Below are positions 12,444 through 25,279 of a stretch of 64,000 nucleotides of DNA, piece by piece. A program made the translations under genes and the position numbers. The stretch is from Capillidium heterosporum (Eukaryota; Entomophthoromycota; Entomophthoromycetes; Entomophthorales; Capillidiaceae), in contig WBMQ01000004.1 in the NCBI GenBank assembly GCA_016630905.1, forward strand, positions 744,001 through 808,000, read 5' to 3'. A model generated the notes under the pieces. It did not search any database. It was not told the origin of the DNA and saw nothing but the letters and a program-made list of their open reading frames with translations. How positions within the stretch are numbered: position 1 is the first letter of the stretch; each line of letters starts with the position of its first letter.

Positions 12444-14201
12444 AATATAAATGTATTACCGATGGCTTTTATGTAAAGCTTACCTTGGTGGATGTCTATT
12501 TTTACTTGTTTTTCGATATTTAAAGCTACAAAGTTCTAGACATAGTTTTAATTTTTAATGTCTGGGTATACATCCAAAAAGGCTACGGCTATATGTATAT
12601 CAAAATGAGTTGAAGGGAAAATAGTTGTATAATGCCTTGCTTTGCTTCATATATATATACTTTATCCATTTTATAACTGCTAATTTACAAACGTAATCCC
12701 TTAAAATAGATGTTGGGTCACAAGATATTGGCAAAAGTAAGCTAAAGATCTTCAAGACGCAACTTATTTTGGAATTAAAGGCCAGATTCCAACATGAAAA
12801 AGATTAAAGAACAATATGGCTTAGTTTGGAAATTATTGAGATGCTTTGAGTTTTCATCAATCCATGGCACAGATATTCACCTGCAGCAGTGATATAACAA
12901 CGCACTAGCTACTGTTTTTGGATTTGATGGCCTATATATAAAAGGAAGGTTTCGATTTCAAATGAAAAATTTGGTAGGTGGTATTAAAAGGTATACCTGG
13001 TTGATATATATATTTGGTAAATCATCATCTCTATTTAATAGACACCTTGTGAATAGCGTAATGTCTATTTAAGATGAATATGAGGGCAAGCTGGTTAATT
13101 TACCTCTCACAATACCTCAAAACCACAGGACATAGTCACAACAGCCAGTATATTTCTAAAGTAATAGAATTCCTAAGATATATTTTTACTACCTTTTGAT
13201 TTATATAGGTAGTGCTTGTACCGATAGTTTTGTTGTTAATACTATTTCAGTACGCTACAAGAAATTTAGTTAGGCCACTTTACTATTTCTATTCATAAAG
13301 CGTTGAGTGAACTAGGAATGTAGCTGGTTATGAACATCAGGATTTATAATTTAGAACTGTATAGGTCTAAACTTAGATATATCCAGGATGTTCGTGTATT
13401 TAACAATCCTCTTCGTTTCCATAATCAAGGATATCTATCGTGCCATTATGCAAAAGCACCCTAGTCTATAAATTTTATTTCCGTATATACAACCGAAAGC
13501 TTTAGTAGGCTTGATACGACGCGTCATCGGAAATAGTATCAGTTGAAACAAACTGTCGATGGAAATATAAGCTTTTACATCTTATTTTCGTATACCAGAC
13601 CTACTTAAAGCTATAAAAGCTTCTATTTACAATGGTATATCTATCAAATCTAAGATGTAACATTGTTTTTATAACATATATATAAAGCTTTATTCTTGCT
13701 ACATTTAAAACTTTGAAAAGAGATATAATCATCAAAAGATAATTAGATAAGCATATGGTAGAATTGTAAGCATAGTGGTGGTGGTAAAATGTTTAATGAA
13801 AACTTTTTAGAGTAGTGGAATAAAGTTTTTTACATCGCCAGTCCCATTAGACGAATCAAGACAAAATTGAAGGGTACAGGAGGTTTGGATACTTACCTAC
13901 AAACTTTTGAAAGGGAAACCCAGCTCTAAGTAATTTAGGCATCCTGGACAGAAGGGTAGAGAAGGGTTCCATCAAAATTTCGACGGACTACAAAGCTTGA
14001 GTGGTAAGTGGAATGTGAGGGTGGAAGCGGATGTTAGGAGGTATTGGTAGGTGCAGTAACCCATTTTGGATGGCCTGGGATGAGAAGTAAGGATCGGTTA
14101 ATACAAAAATTAGTAGGGTTAGGTGGAAAGAGATTTTAGGTTAATGTTACAGGGAGCGTTGCTGCGACGGCGTAGTGCTTTAAAGAACAAGTGGGAGCAA
14201 G
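12444..14201. other. intergenic, no gene seen
   Basis: About 1.75 kb of AT-rich sequence. The last part (13850-14200) is the 3' flank of the CCCH gene on the minus strand. No coding pattern, RNA gene or repeat recognised. Confidence 0.55.
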
Positions 14202-15561
14202 TTAAAAGTCCTTGTCCATGCGGAAGGGGATGTCGTCGTCGACCTCACTATTCCGAATCTCGAATCCTTTCTTGGACTCGGAGGTATGTGAGGAGCTGTC
14301 GTCCTTGCCATCCGACCCCTCTTTCTCCAAGTCAACGCTACTGGTATCTACCAAGGTTGGGTTGCTGAACAAACTGTTGTTGGGTACTAAGTAGTTAGCA
14401 CTGTCGACTGCAAACCTGGGGTCAGTGATTCCCAAACTGGAGCCGGACGGGAGGGAGGACCCGAAGTTGGGGTTGTCATCGTCAAAGTGACCGAAACCCC
14501 GAAACTCGGAGAAGGAAGACAACGAGTTCTGGGTCTGAGTCCGGTTGAGTAGGGGTGGGCGTGAGAGGATGGTATTTTTGGTGTGGCGCATTTGGAGCTC
14601 GGTTGGGGTGAGGAGCTCATTTAATGAAGAGGGTAAAAGGTGATGGTCGTCGCTAAAAGAGAAGTTAAAGTCGGAGGAGAGGAAGTCGCGGGTGCGCATG
14701 TTAGTGGAGAGGGATGAGGCGCTATTGACTTCGCGTAAAGTCTGGGAGGCGGTACCATTGAACCCAAGAAGGTTATTAGTTTGACTAAACTTGTCGTCTT
14801 TGAAGGGGTAGCCTTGCTGGCTTGGCAAGGACATGGAAAATTTGGACGCGTTGGGGCTGGGGCTCGAAAAGATGTTGGAGAGCTGGGAGCTCTTGGGCTG
14901 CGGTGTGTAAAAGTTCAAGTTCCCGTTGGGTAAGCTGGGGGCGAAGTTGGCAAAGCTGCTGTTGTCCAGGCTCATCCGACTTAGGGAATGGGAGAGGAAA
15001 CCGGGGTCAGCGTCGAAACTCAACCCAGTACGTTGGTCGACGCCCTGCCTGGGACGGTTTGGCGAGTACTGGATAGCCGAGGCCTTGGACTTGAGGGAGG
15101 GTCCATTTTTGGCGGGCGTTGCCTTCTTCTCGTTGCCATGCTGTAAAGCGCATTTATTCCCGAACTTGCAAGTCCCCTTCATGTAGTACTTGCAGACACT
15201 GGTGGCTGGCTGTACCTCCTTGGAGTGGGAAAACACACAGTTCTTCCCAGCAGTACATGCACCGTTCTTGTAAAATTTACAAGGAACATGTTGCACTTTA
15301 TTATAAATAAAAGGACGTTTAAATAACAGCTTTATCAATAAACTTACCTTTGGAGCCGCTTGGTGGAGACTTGACTGGGATTTCGATTATTGGAGCTTTT
15401 ACCCTACGTAGTAGATTTTCGCGTGAAGCTGATATAGCAAGTGGTGAAGCGTTTGGTGAGGCTGAGCTTTGTAGTTGATCATGGCCATTGACCATGGAGG
15501 TTTCCGCTTTTCCGGTTGAGCTGATGGGCGGCATTTTTAGTGTTGATGTTGTCGATGCCAA
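14202..15561 (-). CDS. CCCH zinc-finger protein (Cps3/Lee1-like)
   Basis: Probable RNA-binding protein of 435 residues from two exons (15348-15561 and 14202-15295; 52-nt intron). The intron joins PPSGSK to VQHVPCKFY. Two tandem CCCH fingers follow at once: CKFYKNGACTAGKNCVFSH and CKYYMKGTCKFGNKCALQH, both with C-x7/8-C-x5-C-x3-H spacing. The rest is a low-complexity Ser/Asn/Pro-rich tail ending with an acidic stretch (SDGKDDSSSHTSES). Fungal relatives such as fission-yeast Cps3 have the same HVPCKF opening; their biochemical role is poorly known. The coding strand is noticeably richer in G+C than its surroundings, which creates long meaningless open frames on the other strand. Confidence 0.82.
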
Positions 15562-16825
15562 TAAATGGGATGCACTTCTGGTCCTCTAAACTTTTGAACT
15601 TTTAAATAACTGTTGGCAGTTACAAGCAATTTAACAACTTTTAGGTGAACTTTTAACTTTGGATAGAACTAAAGTAAGGGCTGGCGTAACATGTATGCTT
15701 TTATTATTAATTTCTAGATTGCTAACTGGTTGAAGGTTCTTTTCGCGGAGTATATGGAGTGACCCCTACTGTGCAGCTTAAAGCGGTAATTTTCGCATAA
15801 ATCTCATAAAAGTAGCAAATAGGAGTTCAGAGTACCCTCCAAATGAGCTAATCATATGGATAAGAAAAGCCGATTGCAATTTTAAAATGGGACGCTTCGA
15901 TGTTAAAATCTCAATTTAGGCTATTGAAGGGTCAGTTGATCTACCTAAGCGTTCCTGGCGATGTAAATTAAAAGGGCATTTAGATTGACACAAAACGATA
16001 AGCGCTGGGCCCAGTTCTACGAGGTGGATGCAAGAACCTTTACAAAAGCTGAAATGGCTCTGTAATTTATAGATGTGATTAATAATATCAAGTATAGACC
16101 TATATATTCGAAATGGTATAACTTTGCAACCCGATGCCGTTATATCTAGAATGCACCTTTGAAACTGCTTAGCCACTAAAGCATAAACCTATGGTGAACT
16201 TAGTTTGCTTTTCCATCCTTTTAGCAATTTCATAATTACTTGTAGATAAGATGCCTACACTAAATTACTACAATTTTAGCATTACAATAGCTGGATAGCA
16301 ATCAAATTGGAAATTAAAACTCGCTTAAGAGATTGCCTTCCAGTCAAAATACAAGGAAGTAAACTTCCTCGTTGATTGCAAGGCTCTTCATAGACTCTTC
16401 TATAATCTGTAGAAAGGCCATTCATAAGGTACTAAATCTTCAACCTATCTTATTTCTTCACTCTGCAGATAAACATTTGACTACCGATTGCAAAAGATGC
16501 TTAACATATACTATTTGTGGAATATAGTAGCTATTTTGCAAGAGTAAGACAGAGAATGCATTTAAGTTTCCAACTATCCATATCGTACAAACTTAATATA
16601 TGTATATCTCATCTTCAACACCCTTATTTTCCACAAGCATATTTTTGTTAAATTGTTGACGTCTTGAATTCAACTTTCAACTGCAAATCTCCATTAAGAA
16701 TTTACTTCCACCAACTAAATCAAGCAGCTGCAAAATATTCAACTGCTGAGAAATTCGGCGACTTTCAATTCAATCAGCAAAGGTCTAACAAGCAACTTAA
16801 CTCGATCACCAAGCTCGTATAAAAG
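15562..16825. other. divergent promoter region
   Basis: Shared upstream region of the CCCH gene (leftward) and WDR24 (rightward). Open frame 15916-16176 is not convincing. No further feature seen. Confidence 0.5.
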
Positions 16826-19587
16826 ATGCCACTACCAACTGGCTACCAACAGACAAGTAAATCAACTCGAAGTAGAACCTATGAGGCAAACCATGACAAC
16901 AATAACATGATGGCCAGTTTCGCCTTAAATTTTGAAGACCGGTTGGCAACCCAGCAGCAACCTCAACTGAATTCTCAATCTCAACTCAGCACAAGTCTAC
17001 CCTATTCACCATCCGATGTCAAATTAGAAGACTTAATCCTCACTCGATTTAAAGGATCCAAGTTAGAGGTTAGCTTATCCGCCTTGGATTTTTCGCCCAA
17101 CCGTGAGAAACTAGTGGTTGCAGGGAGGGACGGTAACTACAAATTTAAACTAAAACTTTTAAGAACTTAATGAATTTAACAGTCCTCAAGGTGTTGAGTG
17201 TCGACACCTTCGAAACGCTACAGAATCTTCGAGAAGGTTACAAGTTGAACACTTCGCTACCTACTACCGATGTAAGCTGGGGTAACGGGTATGCTAGTGA
17301 TAGATTGTGTACGTCAACAACCAACGGTACGGTAGCTTTATGGAACTTGAACCGGCCCAATCTGAAAGTGGAACGGTTGTTCAGTGACCATGTACGGGCT
17401 GTCAACAAAGTTAAATTTCTTACCAATGGGTCGCTAGTAGCTTCAGCTTCTCAGGATGGTTCCATAAAGATATGGGTATAATTTCAATTTAGATCCTTTT
17501 TTAAACACTTTTGTTTTATCTAGGATATTCGTACCAAAGACCCTGCAAAAATATCGATCCATCCAAAATCGGAGGCAGTTCGTGACTTACAGATTAATCC
17601 AAATGGGAGTGATGAGTTAGTGGCTGCATTTGAGAACGGCTCAGTACAGGTCTTCGATATAAGGCAACCCAACCAAAACATAAAGAAACTGACAGCGCAC
17701 TCTGGTATAGCTTTAGCAGTGGACTGGCATAGCGATGGAAGAACTATAGTCAGTGGTGGTAGAGACAAATTAATCAAGGTATGAAGTTTCAATACACAGC
17801 TCTGATTTTTACTTTTAGGTCTGGGACGTCAAGAGTGACAGTCGTAAACCAACAAACATCATACAGACTATAGCCCCAGTGCAACGAGTGCAGTGGCGCC
17901 CCAGCAGCAACTACATCATAGCTTCAACATCACTGTCCACCGACCTTGCTATCAACGTATGGGATATCGGACGGCCTCTAATCCCCAAGTACCTTTTGAC
18001 TGGACATAGCAACCTCACTACAAGTAACATTTCATCATTTTTACCTTCTTTAACTTTTAAATCAGGTTTCCTGTGGCTGGACCAACATTCCATAGTATCC
18101 TGCTCCAAGGATCAGTACGTCCTACAGCGTAATTTAAATAATGGTGAGGGTTACCATGACTTGGGAATTGGGAATGTGGAGGGGTGCAAAGAACCGATTC
18201 ACTATTTACGTAAATCGGGGATGGGATTCGATGTGGGTGGTAACTTAGCTTTCTTTGTCGACAAGCCCAACCACTTTTTCAACCGCAGTAATGATTTGGG
18301 CGACAGTTACTCCTCGTCGTTCAACAAGCTCTCATCCAACGACAAGAAGTTTCGAATGATCCAGGTATCTTTGCTTATCAAGATTTAGTACTAATTTTCG
18401 TCTAGTCACAGACAAGTGGGATTTTGGAACCCAACGACTTTGATCGGACCAAGTTTACTTTTTTAGCCCAACATTACGTTATCGACGTCAACTCGTACCA
18501 AAGTATGCTGCAAGCCCTCGAAACCAACGCCAACGTAAATTTAAATTTTTAATAAGGACTGTCTTTTTAATAAGTGTTGGGTAGTTGGCCTTTGAGATCG
18601 GTTACTACCGTACAGCTCAGACCTGGCGCATACTGAGCTACCTATGTCAGCTGGACCGAGCCTACCAGTCAACATCTGACGATGCCACCGACAGCGACTC
18701 TGACCATTTAATTGAAGATGCCGAATCACCGTTGGTAAACAAGGTTCGTGTCATAAGCCAAGAGCCGGAGAGTCTACTCGGCAATGGTAATGAAACTAAC
18801 ATCAACAATGGTAAAGATGTATCACAGGACCAACTGAACCATTTGGAGTTGGACGAATGGCTGCAGTCTATTATCAACTTACCCCAACCCTTCAACAGAC
18901 TTAGTAACAAATGGAGATGCCAACGGAGAGTCGCTACTGAAGACCCCACAGACGATAACCAAGTCCAACTTTAACTCGCCTGTCAACCCAGGCACACCCA
19001 GTCGGACCAACACTCCACCCACCCCTGGTGACGAGCTCCTAGCACATTCTCAATCTCACATTGACCCCGAAGTTGAAGTTCTAGCCCAGTGGACGTACCT
19101 GGACACAATCTACGAGACCTTCGACCACTACGCCGACGAGGGGGACGTCCAAATGCTCACCACTTTGGCAAGTGTCCTGCAACCTCTCAACCTCACTTTA
19201 CCTCGGTTCGAAGCCTGGTCCTTGAACTACTATAAGCTCCTGCAACGTTCCCAGCTACCTACCCTAGCAACCTCACTGTGCCATAGCTCCAAGTTCAACT
19301 CTCTAACTTCAAGTAATGGGCAGTCTACTACTATCTACACGACTTGCCTAAATTGTGGGAAACCGGTCGTCGATCAGACTAAATATTATGGCTGCGGGAG
19401 ATGTGGGTCACGAGCAGTATGCGTGTACTGTAACGGTTTAGTCAAAGGTCTAGGTGTCAGCTGTGTCAAGTGTAACCATCTAGGCCACCTAGAGTGCTGG
19501 AAAATACATTTTGAAAAAGAAAAAGGAGTGAACGAGGCTATTAGTTGCCCGAGTGGATGCGGGTGTAGCTGTCAGGTCTACTTTTGA
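16826..19587 (+). CDS. SEA2: WDR24/Sea2, SEA-GATOR2 complex subunit
   Basis: GATOR2 subunit acting with Mios, Sea3/WDR59, Seh1 and Sec13 on the vacuole to activate TORC1. Seven exons: 16826-17132, 17183-17475, 17524-17778, 17819-18023, 18066-18364, 18406-18534, 18585-19587. An N-terminal WD40 propeller shows the repeats TTNGTVALWNL, ASQDGSIKIWD, ENGSVQVFDIR, GGRDKLIKVWD and STDLAINVWDI. A helical middle follows (YYRTAQTWRILSYL), then the C-terminal zinc module with CLNCGKPV, CGRCGSRAVCVYC, CVKCNHLGHLECW and CPSGCGCSC, as in WDR24. Exon lengths total 2491, one more than a multiple of three: in the disordered linker the first frame reaches CUU UAA C at 18972-18974, and the frame after +1 (NSPVNPGTPSRTNTPP) continues to the zinc module. 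About 829 residues. Confidence 0.9.
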
Positions 19588-19966
19588 ACTATATTTTGAT
19601 GCAGCTTGATTAGGCTGGGTTTTGGAACTTTGACTTCCTGAAGAAGACGTTAAATCCGCCAAGTTGACTGGTAACTTTGGGAACCACTTCTTTGAGCAAG
19701 AAAGTAAAGCATATAGCTTCCTGTATGGATCAGGAGCTCGGTTCTGAGCAAATAAAAGTTGTTGGTTTTAAAGTTTCTAAACTAAAGACATTTTATTTAA
19801 AAGTACATAAAATTAGATAAGTAACTTGAGGTACATCTGCTTGAAAGTAAAGTAAAGATTGCAGTCTTTACTAAACTTCAAGCTTCAACTAGAGTTCATT
19901 GACTTTTACTGGATATCACATCTACAAGCCAACCTCTAAGAAGCTTTCATCCACCTTACAATCACT
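19588..19966. other. convergent 3' region
   Basis: Between the ends of WDR24 and WC-1, presumably both 3' UTRs. Nothing else seen. Confidence 0.6.
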
Positions 19967-22474
19967 TCACTTCATACTGTTCAACTTTTTAGCGTACTTG
20001 ATCCCGCACGAATTGCACAAAGTCTTAGGTCCTAAAGGCCCACGTCGCCACTCGGGGGTTTCAGTCTTGTGGCACTGGGTACATATAGTCGGACCATTTA
20101 TCTTCCCATTCTTGGACTTCAAGGCCTGGTCGATAATCTGGTTGAAGGTAGAGGTGCGCAAGGTTGATTTTCGTTTTTTACCGATACTTTCGACCTCATC
20201 TAGCTGGATATTAGATTTCCCGTCATTGATATTAAATTTTGCAGATTGTAAGAGTTCGACCGCCTGCTTGAGCTGTTGGTTCTGTGACTGTAGTTGGTGT
20301 AGCTCGTACTGCCAGGTTGATGTAGGTCGACTTTCCATTTTACTCTCCTTAACTAGAGTAAAGTTGGCATCCAAGTACGGTAACAGGTTGTCGTAAGCAG
20401 CTAGCTCATCGGCATCGCCGGCAGCATCCTCTTGATCTTGCTCCTTATCAAAGGTAACTGAAGATGGTGGTGAATGACCGTAGATATTGTTACTGGAACT
20501 CAGTTGCACTACTCCCTCAACCTCCAAATCGTTACCTTGGATCTGTATTAGGTTATCCAAGTTCGTATGGAATTTAGTCTCATTATTGTTGAGTAGTCGA
20601 ATTTGACATAGAACATAGGGTACCGGTTCGTCGCTTTCAGCTACCAACTGGCCACCACCAGGGTAGAAGAAGCTGACGACGTTGACAGTGGGTGGTTGGG
20701 TGCCATTATTCAACGGATCCTCATCATTATTTTGAAACCCTGGAGCCGACAGTAGACGGTGCCTCAGCCTTACGGTAGTTCGTTCCTTAACATGGTTCAA
20801 AGCTTTTGACAAAGCAGCCGTCCGATCAGCCCGTACCATGGAATAGAACGAGGTACCCACCATATCTTCCACCTCGTAACCTATCACCTTTCCTACAGTT
20901 GCTGGTAGTGTACAAAATAAGGCCTTGACAAGACATTTTGAGCCAAAAGGAGGTATCATCCTCGGTGCTTGCAAAACCACTGATCTGACTGGCGACCATG
21001 AGAGCTTGACTGGACAGGTAGGTTGAAGAGCGTAAGCGACCATTCAGTATCATGCAGCGACGCCCCTTTGCTGAGTCGATGGATATGGCGCCTTTAGCTT
21101 CGACCCAAACGTAAGTCATATCGGTTCTTCGAATTCGAAAGGTCAGGCAGAAGTTGGGCGGTGAGTCCTCATCATTTGGAACGGTAGATGCCTCTTTCAA
21201 CTCGCGCATAATTGGTACGACGTCGTCAGGGTTGCATATTTCCGAGATATTCTTATTCAGCAACTTCGAACTGTCGTGCCCGAACAGCAACTTAGAATTG
21301 GGTGCCGCGTACAGGAAAACTCCCTTCAAGGTCAACACGAATGGGAAGTCGGGGCTGTTTTCCAGTAGCTGTAAGTGCCACTCGCTGTCGCTGGTGGAAT
21401 CCTCTCTAGCTTTACCCATGACAGCCTGGTAGATGGTGTCGGTGTTGGTAGCCATCAAGCTGGCAGTACCCCGATCCAACATAGGATTCGGGAAGGCCAT
21501 TCTTGAGTAGTTGACCTCGTAGGTACCATCCCGCATCCGTTGCATTATAGCATTGGGCTGGGCTACCATGTCAACCTGGAACCCGACGTAGTAGCTGACG
21601 TCGACATCGTTCAAAGCTACCGGGATCAACGTTATCAAATTAATGAACGGGCGTCCCCCCTTCTTATAGTTGACTAAGGAAACTTGAGTTTCCTTGGCGT
21701 TTACCACCTGTGACTTCAACTGAAATACCGCCGTGTTGTCAGTGTACTTTCTACAGGAGCCCAAGGTCACCTGCCCGGTAGGTGCCTGCAAGAACCTACA
21801 GTTACGACCAATGACTTCCGAAGTTTCGTAGCCCGTAAGTTCGGTGAAGGATTGACTGGCGTACAATATGGGAAAGTCGAAGGTCAAGGCGTCGACTACC
21901 AAGAAGGCGCAGCTCATGTCGACAGGACCAAGCTGGATAGTGGGGAAACGTCGATTGACTACCTTGGCTAAGATACCCATCAGATCGAACCCGCTGGTAG
22001 AATACATCCAGCTGGCTGCGCTATTTGGGGTTTGGTTTGGAATAGATGTCGGTTGATTGGTAGCAAAGTTGGTGAAGTTAGGTAGCGGAGGTTGGGGTAC
22101 TGCCATCCGGTTGGTAAAGGAGTTATTGGTGTTGATGTAGTTGGTGTCATTTGTTTGATTGACGCTGGGTGAATATGCCAAGTTGTAAGGTGTGAATGCC
22201 ACAGTACTAAACGGTTGTAAGTTGACATTGTTGACCTGGATATTGTTAGCGGTGAAGGACATATTGAGCCCGTTGTGCATATCGAGGTACAGGGCATTTT
22301 GAGCCATCTGGTTGAAGAACTGGGGGTGACTAAAATCAAGTTAATACGAGATAGTAGGTGGTTACTTTACTTTATGTTGAATGTATCCCCCACATAGTTG
22401 AAGTTGAAGTAAGTAGGGTTATGTTCTTCATTTTCGTTTAGATAGGTTTCTTGATCTCGAAGGTTGCTGTCCAT
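19967..22474 (-). CDS. wc-1: White-collar-1-like blue-light receptor and GATA factor
   Basis: Flavin-binding blue-light photoreceptor that is also a transcription factor; it pairs with WC-2 in the nucleus. A short first exon (22371-22474, MDSNLRDQETY...) is joined by a 41-nt intron to NHPQFFNQMAQN. A LOV domain follows with GRNCRFLQAPTGQV, the adduct-forming Cys at about residue 212, and GRPFINLITLIPV. Two more PAS domains follow (LLENSPDFPFVLTLKG; VGKVIGYEVEDMVGTSFY), and a C-terminal GATA finger, CTQCHKTETPEWRRGP...LCNSC, with the 18-residue loop typical of WC proteins. Length with one +1 step is 821 residues. The break falls in the third PAS domain near 20900-20921 (codons GGC CUU AUU): before it QGLIL, after it LPATVGKVIGYE one frame on. 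Having a finger in WC-1 fits ascomycetes and zygomycete-grade fungi rather than basidiomycetes. Confidence 0.9.
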
Positions 22475-24330
22475 AGCTTAAACTATTTATAGCAGTATTA
22501 TTCGATATGTGTAGATGGGCACGTAACGTAGCGTTGATTTACTGAAATAATATATAATCCGTCAGCCAAGTAATTAACTAGAGTTGTAAGCCAGGTGCAG
22601 GTGCACAATTGCGAAAGCTGTATTTGTAAGAGTAAGAGAGATCGATCTTGACAATCTTCAGGCTTTATAAGCTGTGGACAGCACTAATTTAAACCCCCTT
22701 TAACTTTTGCTATACCTCATAGCAGGTCCACATTCGATGCCTTTTGAGCGAATAAACTAAATTGAGCTTACCATCCGCATTGAACTTATGAAAACGGTGT
22801 GCTTGCGATCGAACTTGAATAGCTTCCAAATAAAAATTTGAGATCAAAATGTGAAAAATTTTCATTTCACTATTGAAGTTTCGATTATCACAACTTTGGT
22901 TCCCTAAAGCATATCCTATAAGTTATCCCACATTCCCTAAAAGGTATAGCTACCTAACTTGATTCGAGTAAGTAATGCTAGATTTTGGCGAAAAGGGAAT
23001 TAAACAAATTCATATGTGGGCAATGGTGGCGAAGAAGAGCCAATAGACGATATAGTTGGTACTTGGTTGGCATGGAAGTTGGGGATGCGGATTGACGATT
23101 TGTAACCTTAACAACAGTCGAGCTGTGTTAACTTTAACCTAATGGGGGACATTTGAATTGAAGTCCAAGGAGGTTTTTACTTGAAATATTTCAAACGGGA
23201 GTCTTACCGTTACTTTTGCCTTTATGAATAATAGTCAAAAGCTAGTAGCTATCTTAAAGCTGCATATGTTGGAATGTCTTGTATTTGGACCCCCATCCCC
23301 AAAATTTGATTAGTCAACTAGGCAGGATGATTCTATTAGCTTGTACTTCAATATATACTTACAGTATCCTTTAACGACTTTAAGATATCAACTTGACAAT
23401 ATTGGCTTGAAAGGCTGCCTGGCTGAAGGGATGAGTCCTACTCAGGTACTGATGGCATAAACATTCGGTTATATTGTGTATAAAGCTAATAAAGCATGAA
23501 CATTTAAATTCATTTGGCTCAAATAGGTTACTAGTTCTGCGCCTCCATGTACCCAAGCTAAAATGCATATATCATAGACGTAATACAGAGCATTACCAAG
23601 ATATTATAGAGGCACTGTTTGATTATTTTGTAAAGAGAAGCTAAACCGACTATAACATCTTGAAAATTTATTAAATCTCTAACTTATCTGTAGTTGCTTG
23701 CTGTTCTTTGATATGGAAACATAAAGACATATGTGCCTTGTGTTTATAACAAATGATCATTACGTTCAAAAGCATAGCAATAGTTTTAGAAAAAGGTGTG
23801 CTTATACCAGTATCTGAAGAGAACTCAAATTAAACTTTGACTTCTGTTTTACAGGTTCATTGCATATTAAAATGCATCTCCTTCCGTCCGAAAGTAAAGA
23901 TAAACCTAAAGATCAGATATATGTATTGAACTAAACCAATTTAACTATATGTAGGTAGAAATATATATATAAATCCGTTACTAAATAGGAAAGTATAGAT
24001 AGATAAACCCGTTATTGAAAAGGAAATAATGATGCAAAGGGGTAGGAAGTAAACAGACATCATATGAAAGATGTAATGAAAGCTTGACGGAGCCACGGCT
24101 TGGAAGTTGCCGCCCTAAAAATGAAACTACATATCAGTTTAGGAACCACTAACAGACATACCAATTAATAATAAAATCAGTATTCTATATTCGAACGTAA
24201 GGAATTTATTTGTATTGATACCATATCGCTAAAGTACCTATGGACCTTAGACAACCACGACTATACTACCAACACATATCCTACCAATTTATTACAAATA
24301 GAAAACATAACGCTACCTTCCGATAAAAAC
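22475..24330. other. intergenic, upstream of wc-1
   Basis: About 1.85 kb, AT-rich. No gene seen apart from a short degenerate repeat near 23960. Confidence 0.5.
23957..24027. repeat. imperfect two-unit tandem repeat
   Basis: Two similar units, ATAAATCCGTTACTAAATAG and ATAAACCCGTTATTGAAAAG, each followed by GAAA, lie about 40 bp apart. The role is unknown; they may simply be a local duplication. Confidence 0.45.
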
Positions 24331-24852
24331 TTAATAAAGCATATCTTTAATGAACGAGTTTAAACAGGTAAATATAAATTCGGAAGTAAAAGTCAGTAGG
24401 ACGCCGAACGTAATACCAAACAATATACTGGAGGTGAAGTAGAGGATCAAAGTTAAATATTTGAAGTAGATGTACCTAAATATCCTGTAGGGTAATTGGA
24501 TCGAATATTTGAAAAACATGGCGAATACCTTTTGAAGTATAGAGATAACTATTAGCACAAACTTGTAGTTGATGAAGTAAACTAAATTGAACACATACTT
24601 GGAAAATTGTACCAACTTACTAAATACTCTGTTGAGGAGCTGAAAATTGAAAGCTACACGACTGGTTATCATATTTAAATCTAGTTTCCTCATTCGCCCT
24701 AATAAATCATTCTTCAACTTGACGAGGAGTTGCTGCTTGTCATGGTGGGCTTCCTTATTGAACTCTATAGACCCTTTATTTTCCAATTGACATGTCACTG
24801 TAAATATTAGATTTAATAAGACTAGTAAATGTAGTATTGCAAACACTTTCAT
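24331..24852 (-). CDS. Small secreted or membrane protein, unknown
   Basis: Single open frame of 173 residues. It starts with a clear signal peptide (MKVFAILHLLVLLNLIFTV) and later carries two strongly hydrophobic stretches, near residues 85-110 (VLIVISILQKVFAMFF) and 130-160 (LTLILYFTSSILFGITFGVL), so it is probably a membrane protein. Aromatic and Lys residues are frequent. No family is recognised. The codon pattern and the well-placed signal peptide argue that it is real, but AT-rich DNA can yield hydrophobic open frames by chance. Confidence 0.5.
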   Translation of the reverse strand: MKVFAILHLLVLLNLIFTVTCQLENKGSIEFNKEAHHDKQQLLVKLKNDLLGRMRKLDLNMITSRVAFNFQLLNRVFSKLVQFSKYVFNLVYFINYKFVLIVISILQKVFAMFFKYSIQLPYRIFRYIYFKYLTLILYFTSSILFGITFGVLLTFTSEFIFTCLNSFIKDMLY

Positions 24853-25279
24853 CGGTTTGAACTTGAAGTTGTGAGAGTTTTGGATTGTTTTGGATTGGGC
24901 TGTGATTTAGGGATGGAAATTTCGGCAATTGAAATCCCCACTTATCAATGTATCAATAGAAGTCTAATTCGTTGAAGCTTCCTATATTTTTATACCATGA
25001 AATGATGAGAACTACGATCCAATAACTAAAATAAGCTATTGTTGGTAACAATACCACCAAATTATAGGATACAAGTTGTCGTATATAGGTGACGGAGGTG
25101 ATTAAAAGATGGTGTTTTAATTTAAAATACCAATGAACTACTTTAAGCTTTATAATAGAAAATCAAAGATATTTAATATAAACTTTAAATGTATGATCTT
25201 GACTACATATAGATGTTACAAGGTGTATATACTTTAATAGAATAGAAGGTAGGGCTATATTTGTGATTAGATTATGGGG
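24853..25279. other. intergenic, no gene seen
   Basis: Short AT-rich spacer, upstream of the membrane protein and downstream of the next minus-strand gene. Confidence 0.55.

Noticed and set aside
14822-15310. Long plus-strand open frames opposite the CCCH gene
   Set aside because: They are mirror frames of a G+C-rich coding region with no domain content.
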